A DNA stretch of 64,000 bases, taken from NCBI RefSeq assembly GCF_001750725.1, contig NZ_CP017280.1:4218-68217 (forward strand), in the 5' to 3' direction. The position numbers and the translations under genes are program-made. Below, one piece after another: positions 1 to 10,294 of the stretch; the stretch's first letter is position 1, and each line of letters begins with the position of its first letter. The DNA is from Enterobacter ludwigii (GTDB taxonomy: Bacteria > Pseudomonadota > Gammaproteobacteria > Enterobacterales > Enterobacteriaceae). The notes beneath the pieces are model-generated. The model was given only the letters and a program-made list of their open reading frames with translations, made no database searches and was not told where the DNA came from.

Positions 1-69
1 ATGTGTGTTCGAGTCTCTCAAATTTTCGCAAACCGGTGATGAATCGAAAGAAACATCTTCGGGTTGTGA
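1..69 (+). other. 16S-23S spacer, 3' end
   Basis: This is the tail of the internal transcribed spacer just before the 23S rRNA 5' end. It carries no gene. It would be part of the double-stranded RNase III processing stalk formed by sequences flanking 23S. The 16S gene and any spacer tRNA lie outside the window. Confidence 0.8.
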
Positions 70-2974
<2,905 letters not shown>

Positions 2975-3035
2975 ACAACGCCGAAGATGTTTTGGCGATG
3001 AGAGACGATTTTCAGCTGATACAGATAACAGAATT

Positions 3036-3155
3036 TGCCTGGCGGCTTTAGCGCGGTGGTCCCACCTGACCCCATGCCGAACTCAGAAGTGAAACGCCGT
3101 AGCGCCGATGGTAGTGTGGGGTCTCCCCATGCGAGAGTAGGGAACTGCCAGGCAT
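3036..3155 (+). rRNA. rrfC: 5S ribosomal RNA
   Basis: A 120-nt 5S rRNA from TGCCTGGCGG to CTGCCAGGCAT, whose ends pair to form helix I. It lies 61 nt after 23S. The helix I/II region reads GGCGGCTTTAGCGCGG, a variant common outside Escherichia. There is only one 5S copy in this operon. Confidence 0.98.
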
Positions 3156-3208
3156 CAAATTACGTAGTAAGCCGGTGCATAAATCCGGTGGTTACAGCAG
3201 TCTTCGGT

Positions 3209-3285
3209 GGAGCGGTAGTTCAGTCGGTTAGAATACCTGCCTGTCACGCAGGGGGTCGCGGGTTCGAGTCCCGTCCGTTCCGCCA
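3209..3285 (+). tRNA. aspT: tRNA-Asp (GTC)
   Basis: A 77-nt cloverleaf beginning GGAGCGG and ending CCGTTCCGCCA with encoded CCA. The anticodon loop is CTGTCAC (GTC) and the T arm is GGTTCGAGTC. It is the first distal tRNA of the rrnC transcript, 53 nt after 5S. Confidence 0.97.
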
Positions 3286-3297
3286 CTTATTAAGACA

Positions 3298-3324
3298 TTA
3301 AGCCTGCCTACCCGGCAGGCTTAA
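3298..3324 (+). repeat. Spacer hairpin between tRNA-Asp and tRNA-Trp
   Basis: A perfect 11-bp inverted repeat (TTAAGCCTGCC / GGCAGGCTTAA) with a 5-nt loop TACCC. No T tract follows, so it is probably a processing or folding element of the rrnC primary transcript, not a terminator. That role is inferred. Confidence 0.6.
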
Positions 3325-3338
3325 TGGCAAAAGACTTT

Positions 3339-3414
3339 AGGGGCGTAGCTCAGTTGGTAGAGCACCGGTCTCCAAAACCGGGTGTCGCGAGTTCGAGTCT
3401 CTCCGCCCCTGCCA
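3339..3414 (+). tRNA. trpT: tRNA-Trp (CCA)
   Basis: A 76-nt tRNA beginning AGGGGCGTAGCTCAG and ending CGCCCCTGCCA with encoded CCA. The anticodon loop CTCCAAA carries CCA. Last gene of the rrnC transcript, as in E. coli, where trpT is the only tRNA-Trp gene. Confidence 0.97.
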
Positions 3415-3419
3415 TATAT

Positions 3420-3449
3420 AATCCTTTGCTTCGGCAAAGGATTTTTTTT
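3420..3449 (+). terminator. rrnC operon terminator
   Basis: Rho-independent terminator: stem AATCCTTTGC / GCAAAGGATT closed by a TTCG tetraloop and followed by eight T residues, starting 6 nt after tRNA-Trp. Confidence 0.9.
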
Positions 3450-3512
3450 GCCTGAAAGACGCCGAGTCCCCCTCTTCAGACGTTGCAGCCAGCATTTCTG
3501 CTGGCGCATGCA

Positions 3513-4334
3513 TCAATCCATAATATTAATTTTTAGAAGATCTTTTATCTGCGATTGCTTATCGCTGTTCTGGAGCCAGATGGCATACAGCGGTCTGGAA
3601 AGCGTGGTGGAGTCCACAACGGTATGCAACCCGGGTTTCGTGTCTGCCAGCGAACAGGTAACCAGGTGCACCCCTTCAGCAAGGAGAGCTGCTGACAGGC
3701 GATCTCCGCAGAGCTGGTTGTTAACTGTGGCACATCATCCGGAGCAATCAATCCCGCCTCGTGTTGCTGGAAATCTGGCCCCCACTCCAGACGCAGATAG
3801 GTCAGGTCGGCTTTCATCATTGAAGGCTCGGAGGCATAAAGCGCAAGGCCAAACTGGCCAACAATCTGGCTGCTAAATTCGTCCATTTTGGGGGCTTCGG
3901 TCGTGATCAGAAGATCCAACTGGCGCTCGTGCAGTTGCTTAACGAGCGACTGACGTTGCGCAATCCGCGCTTCAAATTGCAAATGGTTGTGGGAAGGATA
4001 GAGCCGGGTAAGCCACTGACTGAGCATACATTCCCACAACGATGCGCTGGCCCCAATGGAGAACTCGTTATGGCCTCGAGGTGTGCGCAACCTCTTTACG
4101 TGCCGCCTGCCAGGTATTCATCAGTGTTTCTGCATACGGCAGCAGTTTTTCACCGGCTGGCGTGAGGCGTATGTTGTTACGGTGGCGGGTAAAAAGGTTC
4201 ACACCCAGTTGATTTTCCAGCTGTCGAATACGAAAACTGACCGCTGACTGCGTCAGGTAAAGGGCTTCCGCTGCTCGCCCAAAGTGGCGCGTTCTGCTCA
4301 CTTCCAGGAAAGTTTTTAGCAATTCCGTATCCAC
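3513..4334 (-). pseudogene. hdfR: HdfR, LysR-family regulator, two frameshifts
   Basis: LysR-type regulator; E. coli HdfR (about 279 aa) represses flhDC and is antagonised by H-NS. The GTG start (4332-4334) begins [20 protein letters not shown], with the helix-turn-helix in roughly the first 60 residues. The frame breaks near 4072-4075 (an extra base in GGCC) just after KEVAHTSR, continues in a second frame as [17 protein letters not shown] through the effector domain, and breaks again near 3646 (a missing base in TGCC). A third frame then gives [18 protein letters not shown] to a stop at 3513-3515. The two indels cancel: the span is 822 nt, 273 codons plus stop. Either the gene is recently broken or the reads are wrong; the repeated locus next door favours sequence error. 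Confidence 0.8.
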
Positions 4335-4452
4335 ATCTTTCTCCGCAAAATAATTTGTCGTTATGATTTAAATGTTTGTTTTACACTCTGTCAAGGCGTA
4401 ACTAATACTCCGCGCCATAAATAGCTCGGCCAAAGAATTAGGAGCGTGTAGG

Positions 4453-4712
4453 ATGGCGGAAAGCTTTACGACGACTAATCGTTTTTTCGACAATAAAAAA
4501 TTATCCACGCGGGTTCTCTCGTCACGGCGATTTCACCATCAAAGAGGCGCAGATGCTTGAGCGTCATGGTTATGCCTTTAACGAGCTGGATCTGGGTAAA
4601 CGTGAGCCTGCAACTGAAGACGAAAAACAGTTTGTCGCAGTCTGCCGTGGCGAGCGTGAGCCACAGTCTGAAGCAGAACGTGTATGGATCAAGTATATAT
4701 GGCACGCATTAA
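4453..4712 (+). pseudogene. yifE: yifE copy A, frameshifted and 3'-truncated
   Basis: First copy of the small YifE protein gene (112 aa in E. coli; macrodomain Ori protein MaoP family). The ATG follows AGGAGCGTGTAGG, and the frame reads [15 protein letters not shown] before an extra A in the A-run at 4495-4500 shifts it. The downstream frame ([16 protein letters not shown]) is normal until the copy runs into repeated hdfR sequence at 4713. It lacks the C-terminal [15 protein letters not shown] segment. Its T-run at 4482-4487 has the length needed for an intact frame, unlike copy B. Confidence 0.75.
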
Positions 4713-4798
4713 TGCGTCAGGTAAAGGGCTTCCGCTGCTCGCCCAAAGTGGCGCGTTCTGCTCACTTCCAGGAAAGTTTTTAGCAATTCCGTATCCAC
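4713..4798 (-). pseudogene. Duplicated 5' fragment of hdfR
   Basis: Second copy of the first roughly 28 codons of hdfR, from the GTG at 4796-4798 to the duplication junction at 4713. It cannot encode a complete helix-turn-helix protein. It exists only as part of the tandem repeat and is an assembly artefact if the repeat is. Confidence 0.7.
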
Positions 4799-4916
4799 AT
4801 CTTTCTCCGCAAAATAATTTGTCGTTATGATTTAAATGTTTTGTTTTACACTCTGTCAAGCGTAACTAATACTCCGCGCCATAAATAGCTCGGCCAAAGA
4901 ATTAGGAGCGTGTAGG

Positions 4917-5254
4917 ATGGCGGAAAGCTTTACGACGACTAATCGTTTTTCGACAATAAAAATTATCCACGCGGGTTCTCTCGTCACGGCGATTTCACCA
5001 TCAAAGAGGCGCAGATGCTTGAGCGTCATGGTTATGCCTTTAACGAGCTGGATCTGGGTAAACGTGAGCCTGCAACTGAAGACGAAAAACAGTTTGTCGC
5101 AGTCTGCCGTGGCGAGCGTGAGCCACAGTCTGAAGCAGAACGTGTATGGATCAAGTATATGGCACGCATTAAGCGTCCAAAGCGTTTCCATACGCTGTCT
5201 GGCGGTAAGCCGCAGATGGAAGGTGCTGAAGACTACACTGAGTCTGACGACTAA
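4917..5254 (+). pseudogene. yifE: yifE copy B, full-length but frameshifted
   Basis: Second yifE copy with the complete 3' end (…[23 protein letters not shown]). The span is 338 nt, one short of the 339 nt needed for 112 codons plus stop, because the T-run at 4946-4950 has five T instead of six. The A-run at 4958-4962 is the correct length. Taking the intact homopolymer from each copy gives one continuous YifE of normal length. In E. coli, MaoP acts with the maoS site in Ori macrodomain organisation; that function is family knowledge. Confidence 0.8.
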
Positions 5255-5284
5255 CAAGAAAAGGGGCTGTGGCCCCTTTTTTTA
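5255..5284. terminator. Bidirectional terminator between yifE and yifB
   Basis: Stem AAAAGGGGC / GCCCCTTTT with loop TGTG, flanked by A residues on the left and a T-run on the right, so it can terminate transcripts from both converging genes. Confidence 0.85.
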
Positions 5285-6802
5285 TGCCAGTAACTTTTGC
5301 AGGTGCAGGAGCAAGCGATCGATCGCACGATAGCTTAACGCTTCCTGCAGATGCCGCCTTTCAATGTCAGGGCACTTTTCCACATCGGCGATGGTGCGGG
5401 CGACTTTTATAAGACGCTGCCATGCGCGAATGGAAAGCCCAAAGCGCGTCAACGTATCCTCCAGCCAGCATGAATCTTCAGTCTTAAGAGGACAAAACTG
5501 CCGAATCTCAGCGTTATCCAGACGGGCATTCAGCTTATGTTGACGCATATACTGCCGGGCCTGCGCGGCGATAACCCGCTCGCGAACCTCCACCGTACTC
5601 TCTCCTCTGGCGCTGCTCTGGCTGAGCAGGCCGGGAGGAGGCAAGGGGATTTCCAGCGACAAATCGAAACGATCCAGGAAAGGACCAGATAACTTCCCCA
5701 GGTAGCGCAGCGTCTGTTCAGGCGTGGAGCGATTGTGGTTGCCCTGATAATGGCCCGATGGGCTGGGGTTCATTGCCGCTACCAGCTGGAACCGCGCGGG
5801 ATAGCTTATTTTGGCGCGTGTACGGGAGATGTGGATCTCACCCGATTCGATGGGCTCCCTCAGCGCATCCAGAACGCGGCGTTCAAATTCAGGCAGTTCA
5901 TCCAGAAACAGGATGCCGTTGTGCGCCAGAGAGATCTCTCCCGGCCCTGGTATGGTGCCACCGCCGACCATGGCCGCCAGTGAGGCACTGTGGTGCGGAG
6001 AGCGAAACGGGCGACGTCGCCACTGTTTTTGCAATGACACTGAACTCACCAGACTAAATATCGCCGCGCTTTCCAGCGCTTCATGGTTATTAAGTGGAGG
6101 CAGTAAACCATTCAACCTGCTCGCCAGCATCGTTTTTCCTGTACCCGGTGGGCCAATCAACAACAGGTTATGTCCGCCGGCAGCGGTGATCTCCAGCGCC
6201 CGCTTCCCCTGCTCCTGGCCGTAAATATCGCTCAGATCGTCCGGGCTTTCTGCCAGGGGATCGCCTGATTCTTCCGGCTCTGGCAGCACATGTTGCCCCT
6301 CAAGATACGCGCACACTTCCTGTAAATGCCCGGCTAGCAGACATCCTCTCTCGGCTATCAGGCTCACTTCTGCACCATTTTCATTGGCAACAATGATTTG
6401 TCGACCTGCGCGAATGGCCTCCAGCGCACCCGAGATGGCACCAGGAACGCCCCTCAGCGCGCCTGTGAGCGCCAGTTCACCGATGAACTCATATGCGCCT
6501 AGTCTGCTACTGTTAAGCTGCTCAGAGGCGGCGAGGAGCGCTATAGCGATAGGTAAATCATATCGCCCTCCCTCTTTAGGCAAGTCTGCAGGCGCAAGGT
6601 TGATGGTGATTTTCTTTGCCGGAAAGGTATAACCGCTATTAATAATCGCACTGCGCACCCGATCTCTGGCTTCCTTTACCGTGGTCTCCGGCAATCCAAC
6701 CAGCGTCAGCCCGGGCAGCCCGTTGCTGAGATGAACTTCTACCGAAATAAGCGGTGCTTTTACTCCAATGGCCGCTCGGGTATAAACAACTGACAGTGAC
6801 AT
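5282..6802 (-). CDS. yifB: YifB, Mg-chelatase-like AAA+ ATPase (ComM family)
   Basis: 506-aa AAA+ protein of the ComM/YifB family; ComM homologues act as branch-migration helicases in natural transformation. An N-terminal ChlI-like domain (about 20-140, with ITINLAPADLPKEGGRYDL) precedes the AAA+ core. Walker A GPPGTGKT lies near residues 217-224, Walker B FLDELPEF near 299-306, and a C-terminal Mg-chelatase domain with SYRAIDRLLLHLQKLL closes the protein. The ATG at 6800-6802 (MSLSVVYTRAA) is preferred over a GTG two codons upstream because GAGGAGG is well spaced from it and it matches the family start. Convergent with yifE. Its role in this organism is not shown by the sequence. Confidence 0.95.
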   Translation of the reverse strand: MSLSVVYTRAAIGVKAPLISVEVHLSNGLPGLTLVGLPETTVKEARDRVRSAIINSGYTFPAKKITINLAPADLPKEGGRYDLPIAIALLAASEQLNSSRLGAYEFIGELALTGALRGVPGAISGALEAIRAGRQIIVANENGAEVSLIAERGCLLAGHLQEVCAYLEGQHVLPEPEESGDPLAESPDDLSDIYGQEQGKRALEITAAGGHNLLLIGPPGTGKTMLASRLNGLLPPLNNHEALESAAIFSLVSSVSLQKQWRRRPFRSPHHSASLAAMVGGGTIPGPGEISLAHNGILFLDELPEFERRVLDALREPIESGEIHISRTRAKISYPARFQLVAAMNPSPSGHYQGNHNRSTPEQTLRYLGKLSGPFLDRFDLSLEIPLPPPGLLSQSSARGESTVEVRERVIAAQARQYMRQHKLNARLDNAEIRQFCPLKTEDSCWLEDTLTRFGLSIRAWQRLIKVARTIADVEKCPDIERRHLQEALSYRAIDRLLLHLQKLLA

Positions 6803-7141
6803 AAGCACCTCCTCAGGAGATGACTATGCCCGTGACCGGTATGCATGTTTAGCCACATTTAGCGGATTTACGCATCCTCTTCCGAGGTTTTAACGTCAAG
6901 ATGTAATCTTTTCTTTTCTGTGGAACCCTGCTCGCAAAAAAATGTACAGGCGACATACCGCTCTGTCCGTGCTGAAAAAATGAAAAATATTCACTATCTA
7001 ATTTCTTCATATAAAACAATGCGTTCATAAAATATGATTCGCAGGCTAACCAAATCAGCCATAAATAAATCTTGTGTTTGATTTAAAAACTGTGATACCT
7101 CTTTAGGTATTCCTTCGAACAAGATGCAAAAAGAACTGAAA
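6803..7141. promoter_or_regulatory. yifB-ilvL intergenic and ilv promoter region
   Basis: 339 bp without a convincing gene. It holds the yifB ribosome-binding site at its left end and an A+T-rich stretch (about 6970-7110) upstream of ilvL, where the ilvGMEDA promoter and IHF-responsive upstream activation are located in E. coli. The 3' part around CTTGTGTTTGATTTAAA resembles the E. coli promoter/leader. I cannot place the -35/-10 boxes or an IHF site with certainty. Confidence 0.5.
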
Positions 7142-7240
7142 ATGACAGCCCTTCTACGAGTGATTAGCCTGGTCGTGATTAGCGTGGTGGTGATTATTAT
7201 CCCACCGTGCGGGGCTGCACTTGGACGAGGAAAGGCTTAG
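7142..7240 (+). CDS. ilvL: ilv operon leader peptide
   Basis: 32-codon leader, MTALLRVISLVVISVVVIII then PPCGAALGRGKA, rich in Leu, Val and Ile control codons. Ribosome stalling at these codons when charged tRNA-Ile, -Val or -Leu is scarce favours the antiterminator and lets transcription enter ilvX-ilvG. Length and sequence agree with E. coli ilvL. It is followed at once by the attenuator hairpin. Confidence 0.95.
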   Translation: MTALLRVISLVVISVVVIIIPPCGAALGRGKA

Positions 7241-7263
7241 AAATCAAGCCTTAACGAACTAAG

Positions 7264-7295
7264 ACCCCCGCACCGAAAGGTCCGGGGGTTTTTTT
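7264..7295 (+). terminator. ilv attenuator
   Basis: Rho-independent attenuator: ACCCCCG pairs with CGGGGGT, with an inner CACC-GAAA-GGT part, followed by a run of T. It lies 23 nt after the ilvL stop codon. This is the attenuation terminator for the ilvXGMEDA transcript. Confidence 0.93.
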
Positions 7296-7326
7296 ATGAC
7301 TAAAAAACTTACACGAGGAGCAGAGA

Positions 7327-7377
7327 ATGACTAATAGCACAAAATTCTGTTTCTCCCGATTTATGACGGGGAACTAA
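7327..7377 (+). CDS. ilvX: IlvX small protein
   Basis: 16-codon ORF encoding [16 protein letters not shown], differing from the E. coli IlvX microprotein ([16 protein letters not shown]) at two positions as I recall it. A good ribosome-binding site (GAGGAG) precedes the ATG. The stop codon lies 2 nt before the ilvG ATG, so translation may be coupled to ilvG. Function unknown; expression of the E. coli homologue has been reported. Confidence 0.8.
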   Translation: MTNSTKFCFSRFMTGN

Positions 7378-7379
7378 CT

Positions 7380-9026
7380 ATGAATGGTGCACAGTGGGTA
7401 GTACATGCGTTGCGCGCACAGGGAGTCGACACTGTCTTCGGTTATCCGGGGGGCGCAATAATGCCGATTTACGATGCATTGTATGACGGCGGCGTGGAAC
7501 ACCTCTTGTGCCGACACGAGCAGGGCGCAGCGATGGCCGCCATTGGCTATGCACGTGCCACCGGTAAAACCGGTGTCTGCATGGCAACCTCAGGGCCGGG
7601 TGCCACAAACCTGATCACCGGCCTGGCGGATGCACTGCTTGATTCCGTTCCCGTTGTCGCCATCACCGGTCAGGTGGCCTCGCCCCTCATTGGTACTGAT
7701 GCCTTCCAGGAAGTGGACGTGCTCGGCTTGTCACTGGCCTGCACCAAACACAGCTTCCTCGTTCAGTCTCTGGAAGAGCTGCCGCGTGTGATGGCAGAGG
7801 CGTTTGAGGTGGCAAACTCTGGTCGCCCTGGACCGGTTCTGGTTGATATCCCGAAAGATATCCAGGTTGCTCTGGGCGATCTGGAACCGCACTTCTCCAC
7901 CGTTGAAAGCGACGATGCATTTCCGCACGCCGCGGTGGAAGAGGCGCGGCAGATGATTGCCCACGCTAAACAACCGATGTTGTACGTAGGGGGTGGGGTT
8001 GGTATGGCACAGGCCGTTCCCGCCCTGCGCGAATTCATCGCGGTTACGCAAATGCCCGCCACCTGTACGTTGAAAGGTCTTGGCGCGGTAGATGCGGACT
8101 ATCCGTACTATCTGGGCATGCTGGGGATGCACGGTACCAAAGCGGCGAACCTGGCCGTGCAGGCGTGTGACTTGCTGATCGCCGTAGGTGCCCGTTTTGA
8201 TGATCGTGTCACCGGCAAGCTGAATACCTTCGCGCCGAATGCCAACGTGATCCACATGGATATCGACCCGGCGGAGATGAACAAACTGCGTCAGGCGCAT
8301 GTGGCCCTGCAGGGCAATCTCAACGCGTTATTACCGGCTTTACAGCAGCCTCTGAAAATCGACGCATGGCGTCAGCACACCGCCGATATGCGCGTTGAAC
8401 ATACCTGGCGTTACGACCATCCTGGTGACGCCATCTATGCGCCACTGCTGTTAAAGCAATTGTCCGACCGTAAACCGGCAGACTGTGTGGTCACGACGGA
8501 TGTAGGCCAACACCAGATGTGGTCAGCGCAGCACATGACTTACACGCGCCCGGAAAACTTCATTACCTCCAGTGGTTTAGGGACGATGGGCTTCGGTCTC
8601 CCTGCCGCGGTAGGGGCGCAGGTTGCCCGCCCAAACGATACGGTTATCTGTATCTCCGGTGACGGCTCTTTCATGATGAACGTTCAGGAGCTGGGCACCG
8701 TTAAGCGCAAGCAGTTACCGTTGAAAATCGTCTTGCTCGATAACCAGCGTTTAGGAATGGTTCGTCAGTGGCAACAGCTGTTTTTCCAGGAACGCTACAG
8801 TGAGACTACCCTGACGGATAACCCCGATTTCCTCATTCTGGCCAGCGCCTTTGGTATCCCTGGCCAGCACATCACCCGTAAAGACCAGGTTGAAGCGGCA
8901 CTCGACACCATGCTGTCAAGCGAAGGGCCGTACCTGCTTCATGTCTCAATCGACGAGCTTGAGAATGTCTGGCCGTTGGTACCGCCAGGTGCCAGTAACT
9001 CACAAATGCTGGAGAAATTATCATGA
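7380..9026 (+). CDS. ilvG: Acetolactate synthase II large subunit
   Basis: Thiamine-diphosphate enzyme (acetohydroxyacid synthase isozyme II) that condenses pyruvate with pyruvate or 2-ketobutyrate, the first common step of Val/Leu/Ile synthesis; isozyme II is resistant to valine feedback. 548 aa, full length. Catalytic Glu47 lies in CRHEQGAA, the ThDP-binding motif starts at GDG (about 427-429) and ends at LLDN, and MVRQWQQ carries the Trp linked to sulfonylurea sensitivity. The frame is intact, unlike ilvG of E. coli K-12, which has a frameshift. It overlaps ilvM by 4 nt (ATGA). Confidence 0.98.
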   Translation: MNGAQWVVHALRAQGVDTVFGYPGGAIMPIYDALYDGGVEHLLCRHEQGAAMAAIGYARATGKTGVCMATSGPGATNLITGLADALLDSVPVVAITGQVASPLIGTDAFQEVDVLGLSLACTKHSFLVQSLEELPRVMAEAFEVANSGRPGPVLVDIPKDIQVALGDLEPHFSTVESDDAFPHAAVEEARQMIAHAKQPMLYVGGGVGMAQAVPALREFIAVTQMPATCTLKGLGAVDADYPYYLGMLGMHGTKAANLAVQACDLLIAVGARFDDRVTGKLNTFAPNANVIHMDIDPAEMNKLRQAHVALQGNLNALLPALQQPLKIDAWRQHTADMRVEHTWRYDHPGDAIYAPLLLKQLSDRKPADCVVTTDVGQHQMWSAQHMTYTRPENFITSSGLGTMGFGLPAAVGAQVARPNDTVICISGDGSFMMNVQELGTVKRKQLPLKIVLLDNQRLGMVRQWQQLFFQERYSETTLTDNPDFLILASAFGIPGQHITRKDQVEAALDTMLSSEGPYLLHVSIDELENVWPLVPPGASNSQMLEKLS

Positions 9027-9286
9027 TGCAACATCAGGTCGCCGTGCAGGCTCGCTTCAATCCAGAGACATTAGAACGCGTTTTGCGTGTGGTGCGTCAC
9101 CGTGGCTTTCAGATTTGCTCTATGAATATGGAGACGGCCACTGATGCTCAAAATATCAGTATCGAATTAACCGTTGCCAGCCCGCGGTCGGTCGACTTAC
9201 TGTTTAGTCAGTTAACAAAACTGGTAGACGTTGCACATGTTGCCATCTGCCAGAGCACAACCACATCACAACAGATCCGTGCTTAA
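9023..9286 (+). CDS. ilvM: Acetolactate synthase II small subunit
   Basis: 87-aa regulatory subunit of acetohydroxyacid synthase II. It is a single ACT-like domain ([20 protein letters not shown]) needed for full activity of IlvG. Its start overlaps the ilvG stop in ATGA, consistent with translational coupling and stoichiometric production. Confidence 0.96.
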   Translation: MMQHQVAVQARFNPETLERVLRVVRHRGFQICSMNMETATDAQNISIELTVASPRSVDLLFSQLTKLVDVAHVAICQSTTTSQQIRA

Positions 9287-9304
9287 GCGCGACAGGAAGA
9301 GAAA

Positions 9305-10234
9305 ATGACGACAAAAAAAGCTGATTACATTTGGTTCAATGGTGAGATGGTTCGCTGGGAGGACGCGAAAGTCCACGTTATGTCCCACGCGCTGCATTAC
9401 GGTACCTCTGTCTTCGAAGGCATCCGTTGCTACGACTCACACAAAGGGCCAGTGGTGTTCCGTCATCGCGAACACATGCAGCGTCTGCATGACTCAGCCA
9501 AAATTTATCGTTTCCCGGTTTGTCAGAGCGTGGATGAGCTGATGGAAGCCTGCCGCGACGTGATTCGTAAGAACAACCTCACCAGTGCCTATATTCGTCC
9601 GCTGGTGTTTGTAGGTGATGTGGGCATGGGCGTGAACCCGCCAGCCGGTTATACCACCGATGTGATCATTGCTGCGTTCCCGTGGGGTGCTTATCTGGGG
9701 GCTGAAGCCCTGGAGCAGGGGATCGACGCAATGGTTTCTTCCTGGAACCGCGTGGCACCAAACACGATCCCGACGGCGGCAAAAGCGGGCGGTAACTACC
9801 TCTCCTCACTGCTGGTCGGTAGCGAAGCGCGCCGTCACGGTTATCAGGAAGGTATCGCGCTGGACGTGAATGGCTATATCTCTGAAGGTGCAGGTGAAAA
9901 CCTGTTCGAAGTGAAAGACGGCATTCTGTTTACGCCGCCATTTACCTCTTCCGCTCTGCCGGGCATTACCCGTGACGCCATCATCAAGCTGGCAAAAGAT
10001 TTGGGTATCGAAGTCCGTGAGCAGGTCCTGTCCCGCGAATCCCTGTACCTGGCCGATGAAGTGTTCATGTCCGGTACCGCGGCGGAAATTACGCCGGTTC
10101 GTAGCGTAGACGGTATTCAGGTTGGTGCTGGCCGCTGTGGTCCGGTCACCAAACGTATTCAGCAAGCCTTCTTTGGCCTCTTCACCGGTGAAACGGAAGA
10201 TAAATACGGCTGGCTGGATCAGGTTAATCAATAA
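9305..10234 (+). CDS. ilvE: Branched-chain amino acid aminotransferase
   Basis: Fold-type IV PLP transaminase catalysing the last step of Ile, Val and Leu synthesis with glutamate as amino donor. 309 aa, the family length. The PLP-binding Lys160 is in TAAKAGGNYLSS, and the C-terminal signature DEVFMSGTAAEITPV is present. It starts 18 nt after ilvM with an AGGAAGAG ribosome-binding site. Confidence 0.98.
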   Translation: MTTKKADYIWFNGEMVRWEDAKVHVMSHALHYGTSVFEGIRCYDSHKGPVVFRHREHMQRLHDSAKIYRFPVCQSVDELMEACRDVIRKNNLTSAYIRPLVFVGDVGMGVNPPAGYTTDVIIAAFPWGAYLGAEALEQGIDAMVSSWNRVAPNTIPTAAKAGGNYLSSLLVGSEARRHGYQEGIALDVNGYISEGAGENLFEVKDGILFTPPFTSSALPGITRDAIIKLAKDLGIEVREQVLSRESLYLADEVFMSGTAAEITPVRSVDGIQVGAGRCGPVTKRIQQAFFGLFTGETEDKYGWLDQVNQ

Positions 10235-10243
10235 GCATAAATA

Positions 10244-10265
10244 TGGGACGGCACGCACCGTCCCA
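10244..10265 (+). repeat. ilvE-ilvD intergenic hairpin
   Basis: Perfect 8-bp stem TGGGACGG / CCGTCCCA with a 6-nt loop CACGCA, 10 nt after the ilvE stop codon. No T tract follows, so full termination is unlikely. It may be a stability or processing element within the operon mRNA. Confidence 0.6.
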
Positions 10266-10294
10266 TTCAATAGTCAGACGGGAGTAAATAAAGC

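Larger units (their letters stand above)
4249..5172. repeat. Tandem duplication covering 5' hdfR, hdfR-yifE gap and most of yifE
   Basis: Unit A spans 4249-4712 (464 nt) and unit B 4713-5172 (460 nt). Aligned by eye they show no substitutions and five indels, all in short repeats: T3/T4, GG/G, T6/T5, A6/A5 and (AT)3/(AT)2, which together account for the 4-nt length difference. At the junction, ATTAA of yifE meets TGCGTCAGG of hdfR; both parental sequences contain GCGTC. The indel-only divergence looks like sequencing or assembly error, though a genuine recent duplication is possible. Confidence 0.85.

Noticed and set aside
3382..3876. 164-aa open frame running from tRNA-Trp into hdfR
   Set aside because: It begins within the tRNA, crosses the rrnC terminator and lies antisense to hdfR, so it is not a gene.
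4249..5172. Tandem repeat as a mobile element or integrative attachment site
   Set aside because: No transposase, terminal inverted repeats or integrase nearby; the repeat consists entirely of hdfR-yifE sequence with indel-only differences.
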